NCBI GenBank assembly: GCA_963819975.1
Contig: CAWFYE010000014.1
Location: forward strand, 112,707 to 176,706
Source: Palsa-1392 sp963819975
GTDB lineage: Bacteria > Verrucomicrobiota > Verrucomicrobiia > Chthoniobacterales > UBA10450
DNA length: 64,000 nucleotides
Direction: 5' to 3'
The notes below the pieces were generated by a model. It was not told the DNA's origin. It saw only the letters and a program-made list of their open reading frames with translations, and searched no databases. This document shows, one piece after another, positions 19,060 through 26,903 of this stretch. The position numbers and the translations under genes were made by a program. Each line of letters begins with the position of its first letter. The first letter of the stretch is position 1.

Positions 19060-21549
19060 TTGAAAAAGAACTCGTGGGCGCGGCGTGATGGTTTCCTCTT
19101 CCTCCTTGGCGTTTTTCTTTGCCTGACGGCACAAGCGGCTCCGGTTTCCTCGCCGAAAATGCCGGCACCGGATCGGAGCCTGTGGCCGGCAGCCTTGCAG
19201 AATGTCCCGCTCGAGCGTCTCTCCTCCGGCGCGCTCAGCCTGCTTGACCGCGGCGGCGATCTCGTTCGTCCGGCGGCCAGCAACACCTCGGTGCACGCAG
19301 AGACAGCCGCGGTCGCGCTCGATCTGCGGGTCGCCCCCAACCTTCGCCTCGGGGACGATCCGGCTCCGCTCCCCGTCGGGATGCGCTCGCAGGCCGAGCC
19401 GCACATTGCCCGTTCCCCGGTCGATTCGCAGTTTCTCGTTGCCACGTTCCAGGAAGGCCGGTTTACGGATGGCGGCGCGGTCGATTGCGGTTACTCGGTC
19501 ACCCACGATGGCGGGCTGACCTGGACCCGGGCTCTGATTCCCAATCTCACGACCGTGACCGGCGGCCCTTACCTGCGGGCGACCGATCCCGTGGCCGGGA
19601 TCGATTTGAGCGGCCGGGTGTTTCTCAACACCGAGGGAGCGACCGCCGCGAATTTCAGCGAGGGCATTATCCTGGTCAGCCGATCTCTCGACGGCGGCAC
19701 GACATTCGGTTCGCCGGTCGTCGTATTTCAGCCGCAGAACAAGAGCGATTTTCCCGATAAGCCATGGATGGCGATCAATATCTTCCCCGGCACCGCCCAT
19801 GTCGGGCGCATTCTGGTTACCTGGACGGAATTCGGCACGACAGACGCGTCGCCCATCCTGCGCTCCTACAGCGACGACCATGGGGTAACGTGGAGCCCCG
19901 CCTTGGCAATCCATTCCGCCAACTTGAGCACCCAGGGTTCCCAGCCGCTCTTTCTGCCCGATGGCCGAGTCGCGATCATCTATTGGAATTTCCAAGGCGG
20001 TGGCGGAGAAGAGATCGATATGGTCCTCTCGAACGATGGCGGCGCCACCTTTAGCCCGCCGACTCCGGTTACGTCCGTCATTCGTTACACGCCGCCGAGT
20101 ATCCGGAGCGGCGTATTCCTCCCTTCCGCCGCGACCGATCGCACGAATGGAAACCTCTTTGTGGTTTATCAGGCGCTCGACGCCGCCTTTAATCCCCGCG
20201 TTCTCTTCACCAAATCAACCAACGCCGGCGCCACGTGGTCGGCGCCGATCGCGGTCACCGACAATCCCAACACCGCCGTGTTTAATCCTGCCATCTCTGC
20301 TTCGCCCGACGGGCAAACCCTGACCGTTTCGTTTTACGATCAGCGCGACAGCGGGGGGAACTCCTTCCTCTGCAATCTCTACCTCGCGCAGTCCTTCGAC
20401 GGCGGAGCCACCTGGCAGCCGAATATTCGCCTAACGAGTGAAACAACCAACGTCAGCTTCGCGCCTCTCACCAGCAGCGGCTATATGATCGGCGATTACC
20501 TCGGCATCGCGCCGACCACCAGCCCTGATGTTCCCGCGGTCCCGGTCTGGGTCGATACCCGCACCGGAAATCCCGATCCTTTCATCACCCGCGTCGGGAT
20601 TGCGCCGGAGGTCGATTTCACCAGCTTCCAGGCCTCCCGTTTGTCACTCGACCAGATCGGAGATCCACAACTCGGCGGGACGGCCGGCGACGCGGATGCC
20701 GACACCGAGAGTAACCTCTCGGAGTTTCTCTCCGAGACCGAGCCTAACGACGCCGCTTCGGTCATTCTTACCGCCCGCCAGCTCAATATCTCGACCCGGG
20801 AAATGGTTGGGACCGGTGATAACGTCCTGATAGGCGGCTTTATCGTCAGCGGCACGACGCCGAAGCAGGTCATTCTGCGCGCGATCGGTCCCTCGCTCGC
20901 TGCTTCCGGGGTCGAGGACGTGATGGCAGACCCGACGCTCGAGCTGCGCGACGGGGCCGGTTCGCTCGTTTTCTCAAACGACAACTGGCGCGACACCCAG
21001 GAGAGCGAGATCGCCGCGACCGGCCTCCAGCCTAACGACGACCTCGAATCAGCCATCCTGGCTACGCTCGACCCCGGCGCTTATACCGCCATTCTCCAGA
21101 GCACAAATGGCACCACCGGCAATGCGCTTGTCGAAGCCTACGATCTCGATGCGATCGCCGCGACGCAGTTCGCCAACATCAGCACTCGCGGCCAGGTCGG
21201 AAGCGGCGACGCTGTCCTGATCGGCGGTCTCATTATTTCGAACGAGGCCTCGGCCCAGGCCAACATCGTGGTCCGCGCGCTTGGTCCGTCGTTAGGTGCG
21301 GACGGGGTCGCCGCGGCGCTGTCCGATCCGACGCTCGAATTACGCGACAGCAACGGCACGCTCCTCGCCTTCGACGACGACTGGCGCGAGAGCCAGCAAG
21401 GAATCATCAGCTCGACCGGTCTCGCCCCGACCGATGACCGCGAGGCCGCGATCTTCGCCCATCTCGCGACCGGCGCCTACACCGCCATCGTGCAGGGAAA
21501 GAACGGCGCGACCGGAGTCGGTCTGGTCGAGGCGTATAACATTCCGTAG
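19060..21549 (+). CDS. Secreted sialidase-like (BNR) protein with two C-terminal repeat modules
   Basis: 829 residues if read from TTG 19060, which follows a CGAGG ribosome-binding sequence and gives a signal peptide LKKNSWARRDGFLFLLGVF ending near AQAAP. An in-frame TTG at 18976 would add a very basic leader. The body to about residue 520 is a six-bladed sialidase-like propeller with Asp-box style SxDxGxTW elements (VTHDGGLTWT, YSDDHGVTWS, TNAGATWS, SFDGGATWQ). Two copies of the NISTR/LGPSL/NDNW module follow, from about residues 576 and 705, as in the preceding gene. The catalytic sialidase residues cannot be confirmed, so a hydrolase role is not claimed. Four octamer copies lie within. Confidence 0.8.
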   Translation: MKKNSWARRDGFLFLLGVFLCLTAQAAPVSSPKMPAPDRSLWPAALQNVPLERLSSGALSLLDRGGDLVRPAASNTSVHAETAAVALDLRVAPNLRLGDDPAPLPVGMRSQAEPHIARSPVDSQFLVATFQEGRFTDGGAVDCGYSVTHDGGLTWTRALIPNLTTVTGGPYLRATDPVAGIDLSGRVFLNTEGATAANFSEGIILVSRSLDGGTTFGSPVVVFQPQNKSDFPDKPWMAINIFPGTAHVGRILVTWTEFGTTDASPILRSYSDDHGVTWSPALAIHSANLSTQGSQPLFLPDGRVAIIYWNFQGGGGEEIDMVLSNDGGATFSPPTPVTSVIRYTPPSIRSGVFLPSAATDRTNGNLFVVYQALDAAFNPRVLFTKSTNAGATWSAPIAVTDNPNTAVFNPAISASPDGQTLTVSFYDQRDSGGNSFLCNLYLAQSFDGGATWQPNIRLTSETTNVSFAPLTSSGYMIGDYLGIAPTTSPDVPAVPVWVDTRTGNPDPFITRVGIAPEVDFTSFQASRLSLDQIGDPQLGGTAGDADADTESNLSEFLSETEPNDAASVILTARQLNISTREMVGTGDNVLIGGFIVSGTTPKQVILRAIGPSLAASGVEDVMADPTLELRDGAGSLVFSNDNWRDTQESEIAATGLQPNDDLESAILATLDPGAYTAILQSTNGTTGNALVEAYDLDAIAATQFANISTRGQVGSGDAVLIGGLIISNEASAQANIVVRALGPSLGADGVAAALSDPTLELRDSNGTLLAFDDDWRESQQGIISSTGLAPTDDREAAIFAHLATGAYTAIVQGKNGATGVGLVEAYNIP

Positions 21550-21628
21550 CGGTTGATTTGACATCGCGGCCTGCTCATTCGATGCAGCGCGGTGCGCAAC
21601 CCGATAGATTCTGATCGTCGTTAGGCGA

Positions 21629-22567
21629 ATGATTACCCAGGCCTTCGTCCTCGGCGCCGGTCTCGGCCTGCGGCTCCGTCCGCTGACCGAAGGTCTCCCC
21701 AAGCCGCTCGTTCCCATTTTCCAAAAACCGCTTATTACCTTCGCCCTCGATCACCTGATCGCTGCCGGGGTGAAATCGTTCGTCGTCAACACCCATCACG
21801 CCCCGGAACATTTCGAGCGCTTTTTTGCGGGCGATCATTATCGCCAGCTTCCGGTCCGGCTGGTGCATGAACCCGACCTGCTCGAAACCGGCGGCGGGAT
21901 CAAGAACGCGCAGCCCCATCTTGGGACCGAGCCTTTCATCGCCTACAGCGGCGACGTCCTGACCGATCTCCCGCTCGCGCCATTAATCGAAGAACATCTC
22001 CGGAGCGGAAACGACGTTACCCTTGCGGTCCGTGAGACGGGCATAGCCGCGAACGTCGCTTTCCGCGACGGGCGCATTGTCGATATCGGCAATCGCTACG
22101 GGCACACCGGCAATTTCGATTACGCTAACATCTCGGTCTGGAACCCGGACATTTTCGAGCGAATTCCGTCAGGAAAAAAGATCTCCTTCATCCCCATCGT
22201 GGGTGATTGGATCGGACAGGGCGGCAAGATCGGCGGCGTCGTGCTGAATCAAGGCCACTGGTTCAATCTCGGCTCACGCGCGGAATATCTCACGGTCCAC
22301 CAGACGATCGCCGAAGGCTGGCGGCCCGCTCAAGTGCGCGACGCCGACTGGCCGCAGCGCATCGCGTCCGACGCCACGATCGGGCCGGGCGCGGAAGTGC
22401 GCGGCTTCTCGTGTGTCGGAGCCGGTTGCCGAGTCGGGGCAGGTGCGTTGATCGACGATTCGATCCTCTGGCCGGGTGCGCAGATTGCTTCCCATTCGCA
22501 ACTCCAACGCAGTATCGTCCGCACCCGCCGGAGCGCGGAAGGCGCGCTGACCGACGCCGTGATTTAA
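21629..22567 (+). CDS. murU: Sugar-1-phosphate nucleotidyltransferase, MurU-like
   Basis: 312 residues from ATG 21629. The nucleotidyltransferase signature is at the N-terminus (AFVLGAGLGLRLRPLTEGLPKP), followed by ALDHLIAAGV, ETGGGIKNA and YSGDVLTDL (metal-binding Asp). The C-terminal ~70 residues form a short left-handed beta-helix-like tail (ATIGPGAEVRGFSCVGAG), absent from the ~223-residue Pseudomonas MurU. The next gene encodes an AmgK-type sugar kinase. In the known pathway AmgK makes MurNAc-1-phosphate and MurU converts it to UDP-MurNAc, bypassing de novo synthesis. The symbol rests on this pairing; mannose-1-phosphate guanylyltransferase is the alternative. An octamer copy sits directly before the start. 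Confidence 0.75.
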   Translation: MITQAFVLGAGLGLRLRPLTEGLPKPLVPIFQKPLITFALDHLIAAGVKSFVVNTHHAPEHFERFFAGDHYRQLPVRLVHEPDLLETGGGIKNAQPHLGTEPFIAYSGDVLTDLPLAPLIEEHLRSGNDVTLAVRETGIAANVAFRDGRIVDIGNRYGHTGNFDYANISVWNPDIFERIPSGKKISFIPIVGDWIGQGGKIGGVVLNQGHWFNLGSRAEYLTVHQTIAEGWRPAQVRDADWPQRIASDATIGPGAEVRGFSCVGAGCRVGAGALIDDSILWPGAQIASHSQLQRSIVRTRRSAEGALTDAVI

Positions 22568-22585
22568 GATCGCGGAGCAAGAAGA

Positions 22586-22661
22586 TGAATGAGGAAAGCA
22601 GGAAAGCAGGAAGGGAAACAAAGCATCACTCTTTTTCCTGCTTTCCTGCTTTCCTCATTCA
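22586..22661. repeat. Long perfect inverted repeat (hairpin) between murU and amgK
   Basis: The arms 22586-22612 and 22635-22661 are perfect reverse complements of 27 bases, separated by a 22-base loop. Each arm contains a tandem direct repeat (GGAAAGCA twice). The left arm begins 19 bases after the murU stop, and the right arm ends 31 bases before the amgK start. A transcript would fold into a very stable stem. There is no clear U-tract after the stem, so it is not a classic terminator; it may modulate amgK expression or be a mobile palindromic element. Confidence 0.85.
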
Positions 22662-22691
22662 ATCATCCGCTTCCCCCGTTTCGAATTCCCG

Positions 22692-23684
22692 ATGATCCTT
22701 TCTGAGACGCTTCTGGAGCAGACGCGCATCCATTTTCCGCGCTTCGAAGAGGCGCAGGTCCGGATTTCGCCGATCGAAAAGGGCGGCTCGGATCGAAAGT
22801 TTTACCGCATCCGGATCTCGAGCGAGCAGAGCATCGTACTGGTGAAATATTCCAGCGCGCAGATGGAGAATCAGCGCTACGTCGAGATCGCGGAGTTCCT
22901 GGGGGAACACGGAGTGCGAGCGCCGAAGATTTATTTCCACGATCCGGCGGAGGGCCTGATCTGGATCGAGGACCTCGGCGAGCGCGATCTCTGGAGCTAT
23001 CGCGCGGAAAGCTGGCTGATGCGCCGCGCCTTTTATGAATCAGCGCTCGCGGAAGTCGCGAAGCTGCATCGGGTCTCGGAAGAGGATTCCGAAGAGATCC
23101 GGCGCGATTTGCCGGCGCAGTTCGACGCTACGCTTTATCGCTGGGAGCAGACCTATTTCTTCGAAAATTGTCTCGGACGCCATTGCGGTCTCGATCCCGC
23201 GAAGCTGGAACAGCTGGCCAGTCTCCCGGCCCTGCCGGAAATCACCGAGCGGCTGGCGAGTTTTCCGCGCGTTTTGATCCATCGCGATTTCCAGTCGCAG
23301 AACATCATCATGCGCAACGGCCATGCCCATCTGATCGATTTCCAGGGAATGCGGCCGGGCCTGGCGGAATACGACCTCGCTTCGCTGCTTTACGATCCTT
23401 ATGTTAGCCTAACGAAAACCGAGCGGACAGAGTTGCTCGAATCTTATCGCAGCGAGGCAGGCGTGAACGACCCGGAATTTCCGGACAAGTTCCAGCTCTG
23501 CGCCATGCAGCGGCTGATGCAGGCGCTCGGCGCCTACGGTTACCTCGGCCTGGTGAAGAAGAATCGCGCGTTCCTCGAGCACATCCCGGCCGCGCTCGAT
23601 TCGTTAGGCGAAGTCCTGGCCGAAATCCCGAGCCTGACTCTATTGCGGGACTCGCTCGCAGCCCTCCCGCCGGCCGCACGCTAG
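22692..23684 (+). CDS. amgK: Aminoglycoside-phosphotransferase-fold kinase, AmgK-like (MurNAc/GlcNAc kinase)
   Basis: 330 residues from ATG 22692. The APH kinase fold shows GGSDRKFYRI (nucleotide loop), VLVKY (Lys of the ATP site), IWIEDLGERDLW, the catalytic loop LIHRDFQSQNIIM near residue 200 and the metal Asp in HLIDFQGM. YDLASLLYDPYV follows, typical of the AmgK/COG3178 branch. AmgK phosphorylates the anomeric position of MurNAc or GlcNAc. The adjacent nucleotidyltransferase gene supports a cell-wall recycling role, and the peptidoglycan amidase fragment at the window start is in keeping with active turnover. Confidence 0.8.
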   Translation: MILSETLLEQTRIHFPRFEEAQVRISPIEKGGSDRKFYRIRISSEQSIVLVKYSSAQMENQRYVEIAEFLGEHGVRAPKIYFHDPAEGLIWIEDLGERDLWSYRAESWLMRRAFYESALAEVAKLHRVSEEDSEEIRRDLPAQFDATLYRWEQTYFFENCLGRHCGLDPAKLEQLASLPALPEITERLASFPRVLIHRDFQSQNIIMRNGHAHLIDFQGMRPGLAEYDLASLLYDPYVSLTKTERTELLESYRSEAGVNDPEFPDKFQLCAMQRLMQALGAYGYLGLVKKNRAFLEHIPAALDSLGEVLAEIPSLTLLRDSLAALPPAAR

Positions 23685-23833
23685 AGAGTGCAATATTCTT
23701 GACGCAGGCAGGGCTCTTTGCTCGGATTGCGGTCGCGACCTGACACACCCAATGAAATCGCGTCTTCTTCCGACCCGCCTCGGCTTCGGTCTTCCCGTTT
23801 TTCTCGACCCGTTCACACCCGAAAGGAAACCCC

Positions 23834-24089
23834 ATGAAGCCAGCTAACGATTCTCAACCGCTCAACCGCTCAAAGGGCCCTCAGAGTCTGTCTGCTTTCG
23901 ACCGCAGGATGCTTTTTGTTTGTACTCTCTAGCCTTGAGTGGGTTTCGACCGTTAACGCCCAATTGCCGACTCCCACTTGTACGGTAACACCGACCCCTT
24001 CGGTAACCCCGAGTCCAACTCTGATGCCCTGCGGGACGCCGTGCGCGCAAACCCTTTGTACCCTGCATGCTGATCAACAGCCAGTATGA
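23834..24089 (+). pseudogene. Frameshifted remnant of a small Pro/Thr-rich secreted protein
   Basis: After a good ribosome-binding sequence (GAAAGGAAA) the ATG at 23834 opens a frame that reaches MLFVCTL and stops at TAG 23930. One frame over, the sequence continues sensibly: the end of a hydrophobic signal (FVLSSLEW), a cleavage-like VNAQ, then PTPTCTVTPTPSVTPSPT, and a stop at 24087. Together they look like the N-terminal part of an exported protein with a PT-rich linker, common in this phylum, broken by one indel. What followed the linker is not recognisable. Confidence 0.4.
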
Positions 24090-24288
24090 TCCGATGCCAT
24101 ACCATCAGCCCTTTGTTTTAGCCTGCGCGTTTCAGGCGCATGGCATCGACCCAAACCTTTATCCAATTTTAATTGTTCCAGACGCAGCAGACCACGCTTT
24201 CGCCCTTTGGTTCGATGACGACGGGACTCTTTCCGCGCTGCCAATTGGCGGCCGATTACGTGTATTTCTTGATGCTCACATGAAATGA
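24067..24288 (+). CDS. Possible small hypothetical protein
   Basis: 73 residues from ATG 24067, acidic towards the C-terminus (WFDDDGTLS), with no motif I recognise and no signal peptide. It overlaps the tail of the preceding remnant, and its TGA overlaps an ATG at 24285 upstream of the PATR gene. The composition is protein-like, but nothing independent supports translation. It could be debris from the same decayed secreted gene. Confidence 0.3.
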   Translation: MLINSQYDPMPYHQPFVLACAFQAHGIDPNLYPILIVPDAADHAFALWFDDDGTLSALPIGGRLRVFLDAHMK

Positions 24289-24335
24289 GTTTCTTACGAA
24301 CACGCTTCTGCTGGAAATTAAACTGGTTACGCCAA

Positions 24336-25873
24336 ATGAAAAAACAACATTACTTCTCCTTCGTCGCCGTCTTCCTTTTGCCCTGTTCCAGTTGGGCCAG
24401 CTTCGAGAGTGGCACCTGGCTTGCGAACCCCGGCAGTAACGATTGGAACACCGGCAGCAACTGGTCTTCTGGCACGGTGCCTACAAACATCGTGACCCTG
24501 GCTAACTCCAATATCACAGAGGTCTCAATGTCCGCTTTCAGTGCAGCTTTGGAAATCGATTTTCCGCCGGGTGCGGATGCTTTCACGATCACTGCGCTCC
24601 CGGGTAATACTTTCGTCATGAGCACCGCCTCGGCTATCGGGATTATCAATTCATCCGGGGTCGAGCAGAACTTTGTATCGCATGCGAATGGCGGGACTTC
24701 GGGAAACTACTCCTTCTCTGGAGGTGGTTTTAGCGGCCGACGATCACGGGGCCGGTCACTTTCACTCAGGAAGCTCGGAACGCGGCAACGGGTGATCCTG
24801 GTTTCGTTCAATTTCAGTCTGGAGCAAAGGCAGGTGACGCCACGTTTCGTAATCTCGGTGCCACAGTGACGGGGGGCGTCGGGGGTCGGACGGACTTTTT
24901 CTACACGACTACCTCCGCCGACCAATGCCTGATCATCAACGAAGGCGCCACGATTGCCGGAGCGGCCGGAGGCGCGACCTCTTTTTCGCTCGACAGTCCG
25001 ACAGGCGCGAATGCGACCCTGATCGCGAATGGTGGAAGCGATGGTGGCGGCGGCGGCTCTATCACCTTCTACGATGCCTCGAACGGAGCTACGGCTCGGG
25101 TGGAACTCTTCGGCAACGGATATCTCGACATTAGCAGTCATAAGGGCCCGACCTTTGCCACTGGCTCCTTGGAAGGAAGCGGGATCGCTTATCTTGGGAA
25201 TAAGACACTCATTATTGGCGGCAACTCACTCGACACGACTTTTAGCGGGCTCCTCCAACCCGGCACACCGAGCGGCGGGAGCGGGACGGGAGCGTTGTCG
25301 CAGATCGGCACGGGCACGCTGACTTTAGGTGGAGCAAGCGTTTACACCGCCGGTACGACTGTGAGCGCGGGCACGTTGGTCGTTGCGAACACTTCCGGTT
25401 CGGCCACTGGCACCGGCGCGGTAAATGTAAATGCGGGCACACTAGGCGGGAGCGGAATCATTGCTGGCGCGGTCACGGTCGGCAGCGGCAGCGGAACAGG
25501 AGCCTTTCTCGCCCCGGCCCATGGCGGGAACAAGCAACTGACTCTTACCATCCAAGGCAGCCTCACCTTCAACGCGGACGCGACCTACACCTACACCTTC
25601 AAAGCAAAGCGGAACAAATCGAAGATCGACAAGGTGATTGCCAACGGCGTGACGATCAACGGTGGCGCGATGATCAACCTGAGCGGCACGACCCAGGGTC
25701 ATCTCACCCAAGGGACAACGCTGACCCTGATCAAGAACACGGCCGCGACGCCGATCGCGGGCACGTTCAGCAACCTGCCCGACAGCGGGATCGTGAATGT
25801 GAACGGGAACAACCTGCAAGCCGACTACGAAGGCGGGGACGGGAATGATCTCACGCTGACGGTGGTGCCGTAG
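24336..25873 (+). pseudogene. Autotransporter-associated beta-strand (PATR) repeat protein, one frameshift
   Basis: From ATG 24336 the frame gives a signal peptide (YFSFVAVFLLPCSSWAS) and a beta-rich segment to about 24737 (YSFSGGGFSG). It then loses frame by one base. The correct continuation starts at 24740 in another frame (TITGPVTFTQEA) and runs to TAG 25871-25873. The C-terminal half has PATR-type repeats (TIGR02601): LTLGGASVYTAGTTVSAGTL and GTGAVNVNAGTLGGSG, closing with a GGDGNDLTLTVV tail. Restored, the protein would be about 510 residues, lacking an autotransporter barrel. It is a pseudogene unless the missing base near 24738 is a sequencing error. Confidence 0.7.
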
Positions 25874-26047
25874 TTGCAGCCGAGAACGCGTTTGCTATCG
25901 CGCCCTGGAGGGAAGCGCTTCGTCGCTTCCGGGAACGTCGAGTGGCATTTCTTGCAATCCACGCCTGCCCCCGCGGCATCGACAGAGCGATGCCCTCCAG
26001 AGAAACGCCGGCATCGACTACGTGATCGCCGGGATCACCGATCCCCG

Positions 26048-26668
26048 TTACAACTCGCGCACGAAGGGATTCCCCTGACGCTCGTCCCCGATGGTGGTGG
26101 CGGGACCGTGGCCGGGCAGGACGGTGACCTTATCGCCCAGCGGATAGAGTTTCTCCCGGATGCCGGCGAAGAGCAGGTCGCCATCGCCGCCCGGGAGATC
26201 CCAGCGGCCAACGCCGCCGGCGAAAAGGACATCGCCGCCGAGGAGCAGGTCATTCGCGCGCGAGAAGAAACAGAGACTGCCCGGACAGTGCCCCGGCACT
26301 TCCAGAATCTCGAAATTCATCCCGAGAAAATCGCGTGAAGGCGTCGCCTCGATCAGGAGATCGGGTTGGACCGGCTCGATTTCGAACCCGAAGCCGAAAT
26401 CGCGAAAGAAGTTCGCGTCCGAAATCATCGACGCGCTCTCGGGGTGGACGCCGACCGGGCAATCAAACCGCTTCTTGATCCTGGCTACGTCCTGGATGTG
26501 ATCGATGTGCCCGTGGGTAAGGAGGAGAAGCCGGAGTTCGATTCCCTGGCTGACGAGCCAGTCGCAGGTGCCATCGGGCGCGTCGAAAAGGATCCAGCCC
26601 TCCGGTGCCTCCAAGGCATGGCAATTGGTCTCAAAAATGCCCCCGGTAAAACTTTGGTAATTGATCAT
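26048..26668 (-). CDS. MBL-fold metallo-hydrolase (glyoxalase II-like)
   Basis: 206 residues from ATG 26668, which is preceded on the minus strand by AGGAGAGG, a strong ribosome-binding site; a longer frame upstream merely reads through a hexanucleotide repeat. The zinc ligands are in place: THGHIDHIQD (HxHxDH, around residue 60), GHCPGSLCF, GGDVLF and LPGHGP. This is the small glyoxalase-II-like class of single-domain hydrolases, which act on thioesters or related substrates; the true substrate is unknown. It is divergent from the protease gene at 26904. Confidence 0.85.
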   Translation of the reverse strand: MINYQSFTGGIFETNCHALEAPEGWILFDAPDGTCDWLVSQGIELRLLLLTHGHIDHIQDVARIKKRFDCPVGVHPESASMISDANFFRDFGFGFEIEPVQPDLLIEATPSRDFLGMNFEILEVPGHCPGSLCFFSRANDLLLGGDVLFAGGVGRWDLPGGDGDLLFAGIREKLYPLGDKVTVLPGHGPATTIGDERQGNPFVREL

Positions 26669-26673
26669 TGCCT

Positions 26674-26703
26674 CTCCTGCTCCTGCTCCTGCTCCTAATC
26701 CTA
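26674..26703. repeat. CTCCTG hexanucleotide tandem repeat at a ribosome-binding site
   Basis: Three perfect CTCCTG units (26674-26691) are followed by decaying CTCCTA and ATCCTA units. On the minus strand these read CAGGAG repeated, so the MBL gene has several stacked Shine-Dalgarno-like AGGAG cores just upstream of its ATG. Unit number may vary by slippage. Confidence 0.6.
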
Positions 26704-26903
26704 ATCCAGTTTCTCCAAACAAGGGCAAGCGAAGGAGAAATCGGGCGCGGGAACGGAAATTGCATCCCAATTCCCCGCCAGCATCGAACATAAACTTGAA
26801 CCTTCACCGCCGAGCGCTGTCTCACTCTTCACATTTGGGTTCTACGGCCCGCTCGCACACCTTGCGTTCAAATCGTTTTCTGCGAGCTTTTTTTTCCGAA
26901 TTT

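Noticed and set aside
18835..19995. 386-codon minus-strand frame across the NHL and sialidase-like genes
   Set aside because: Antisense to two genes with signal peptides and clear repeats; its protein is charged and featureless.
23752..23847. 31-codon frame starting MKSRLLPTRLG before the Pro/Thr-rich remnant
   Set aside because: It has no clear ribosome-binding site or motif and overlaps the better-supported ATG at 23834; too weak to list as a gene.
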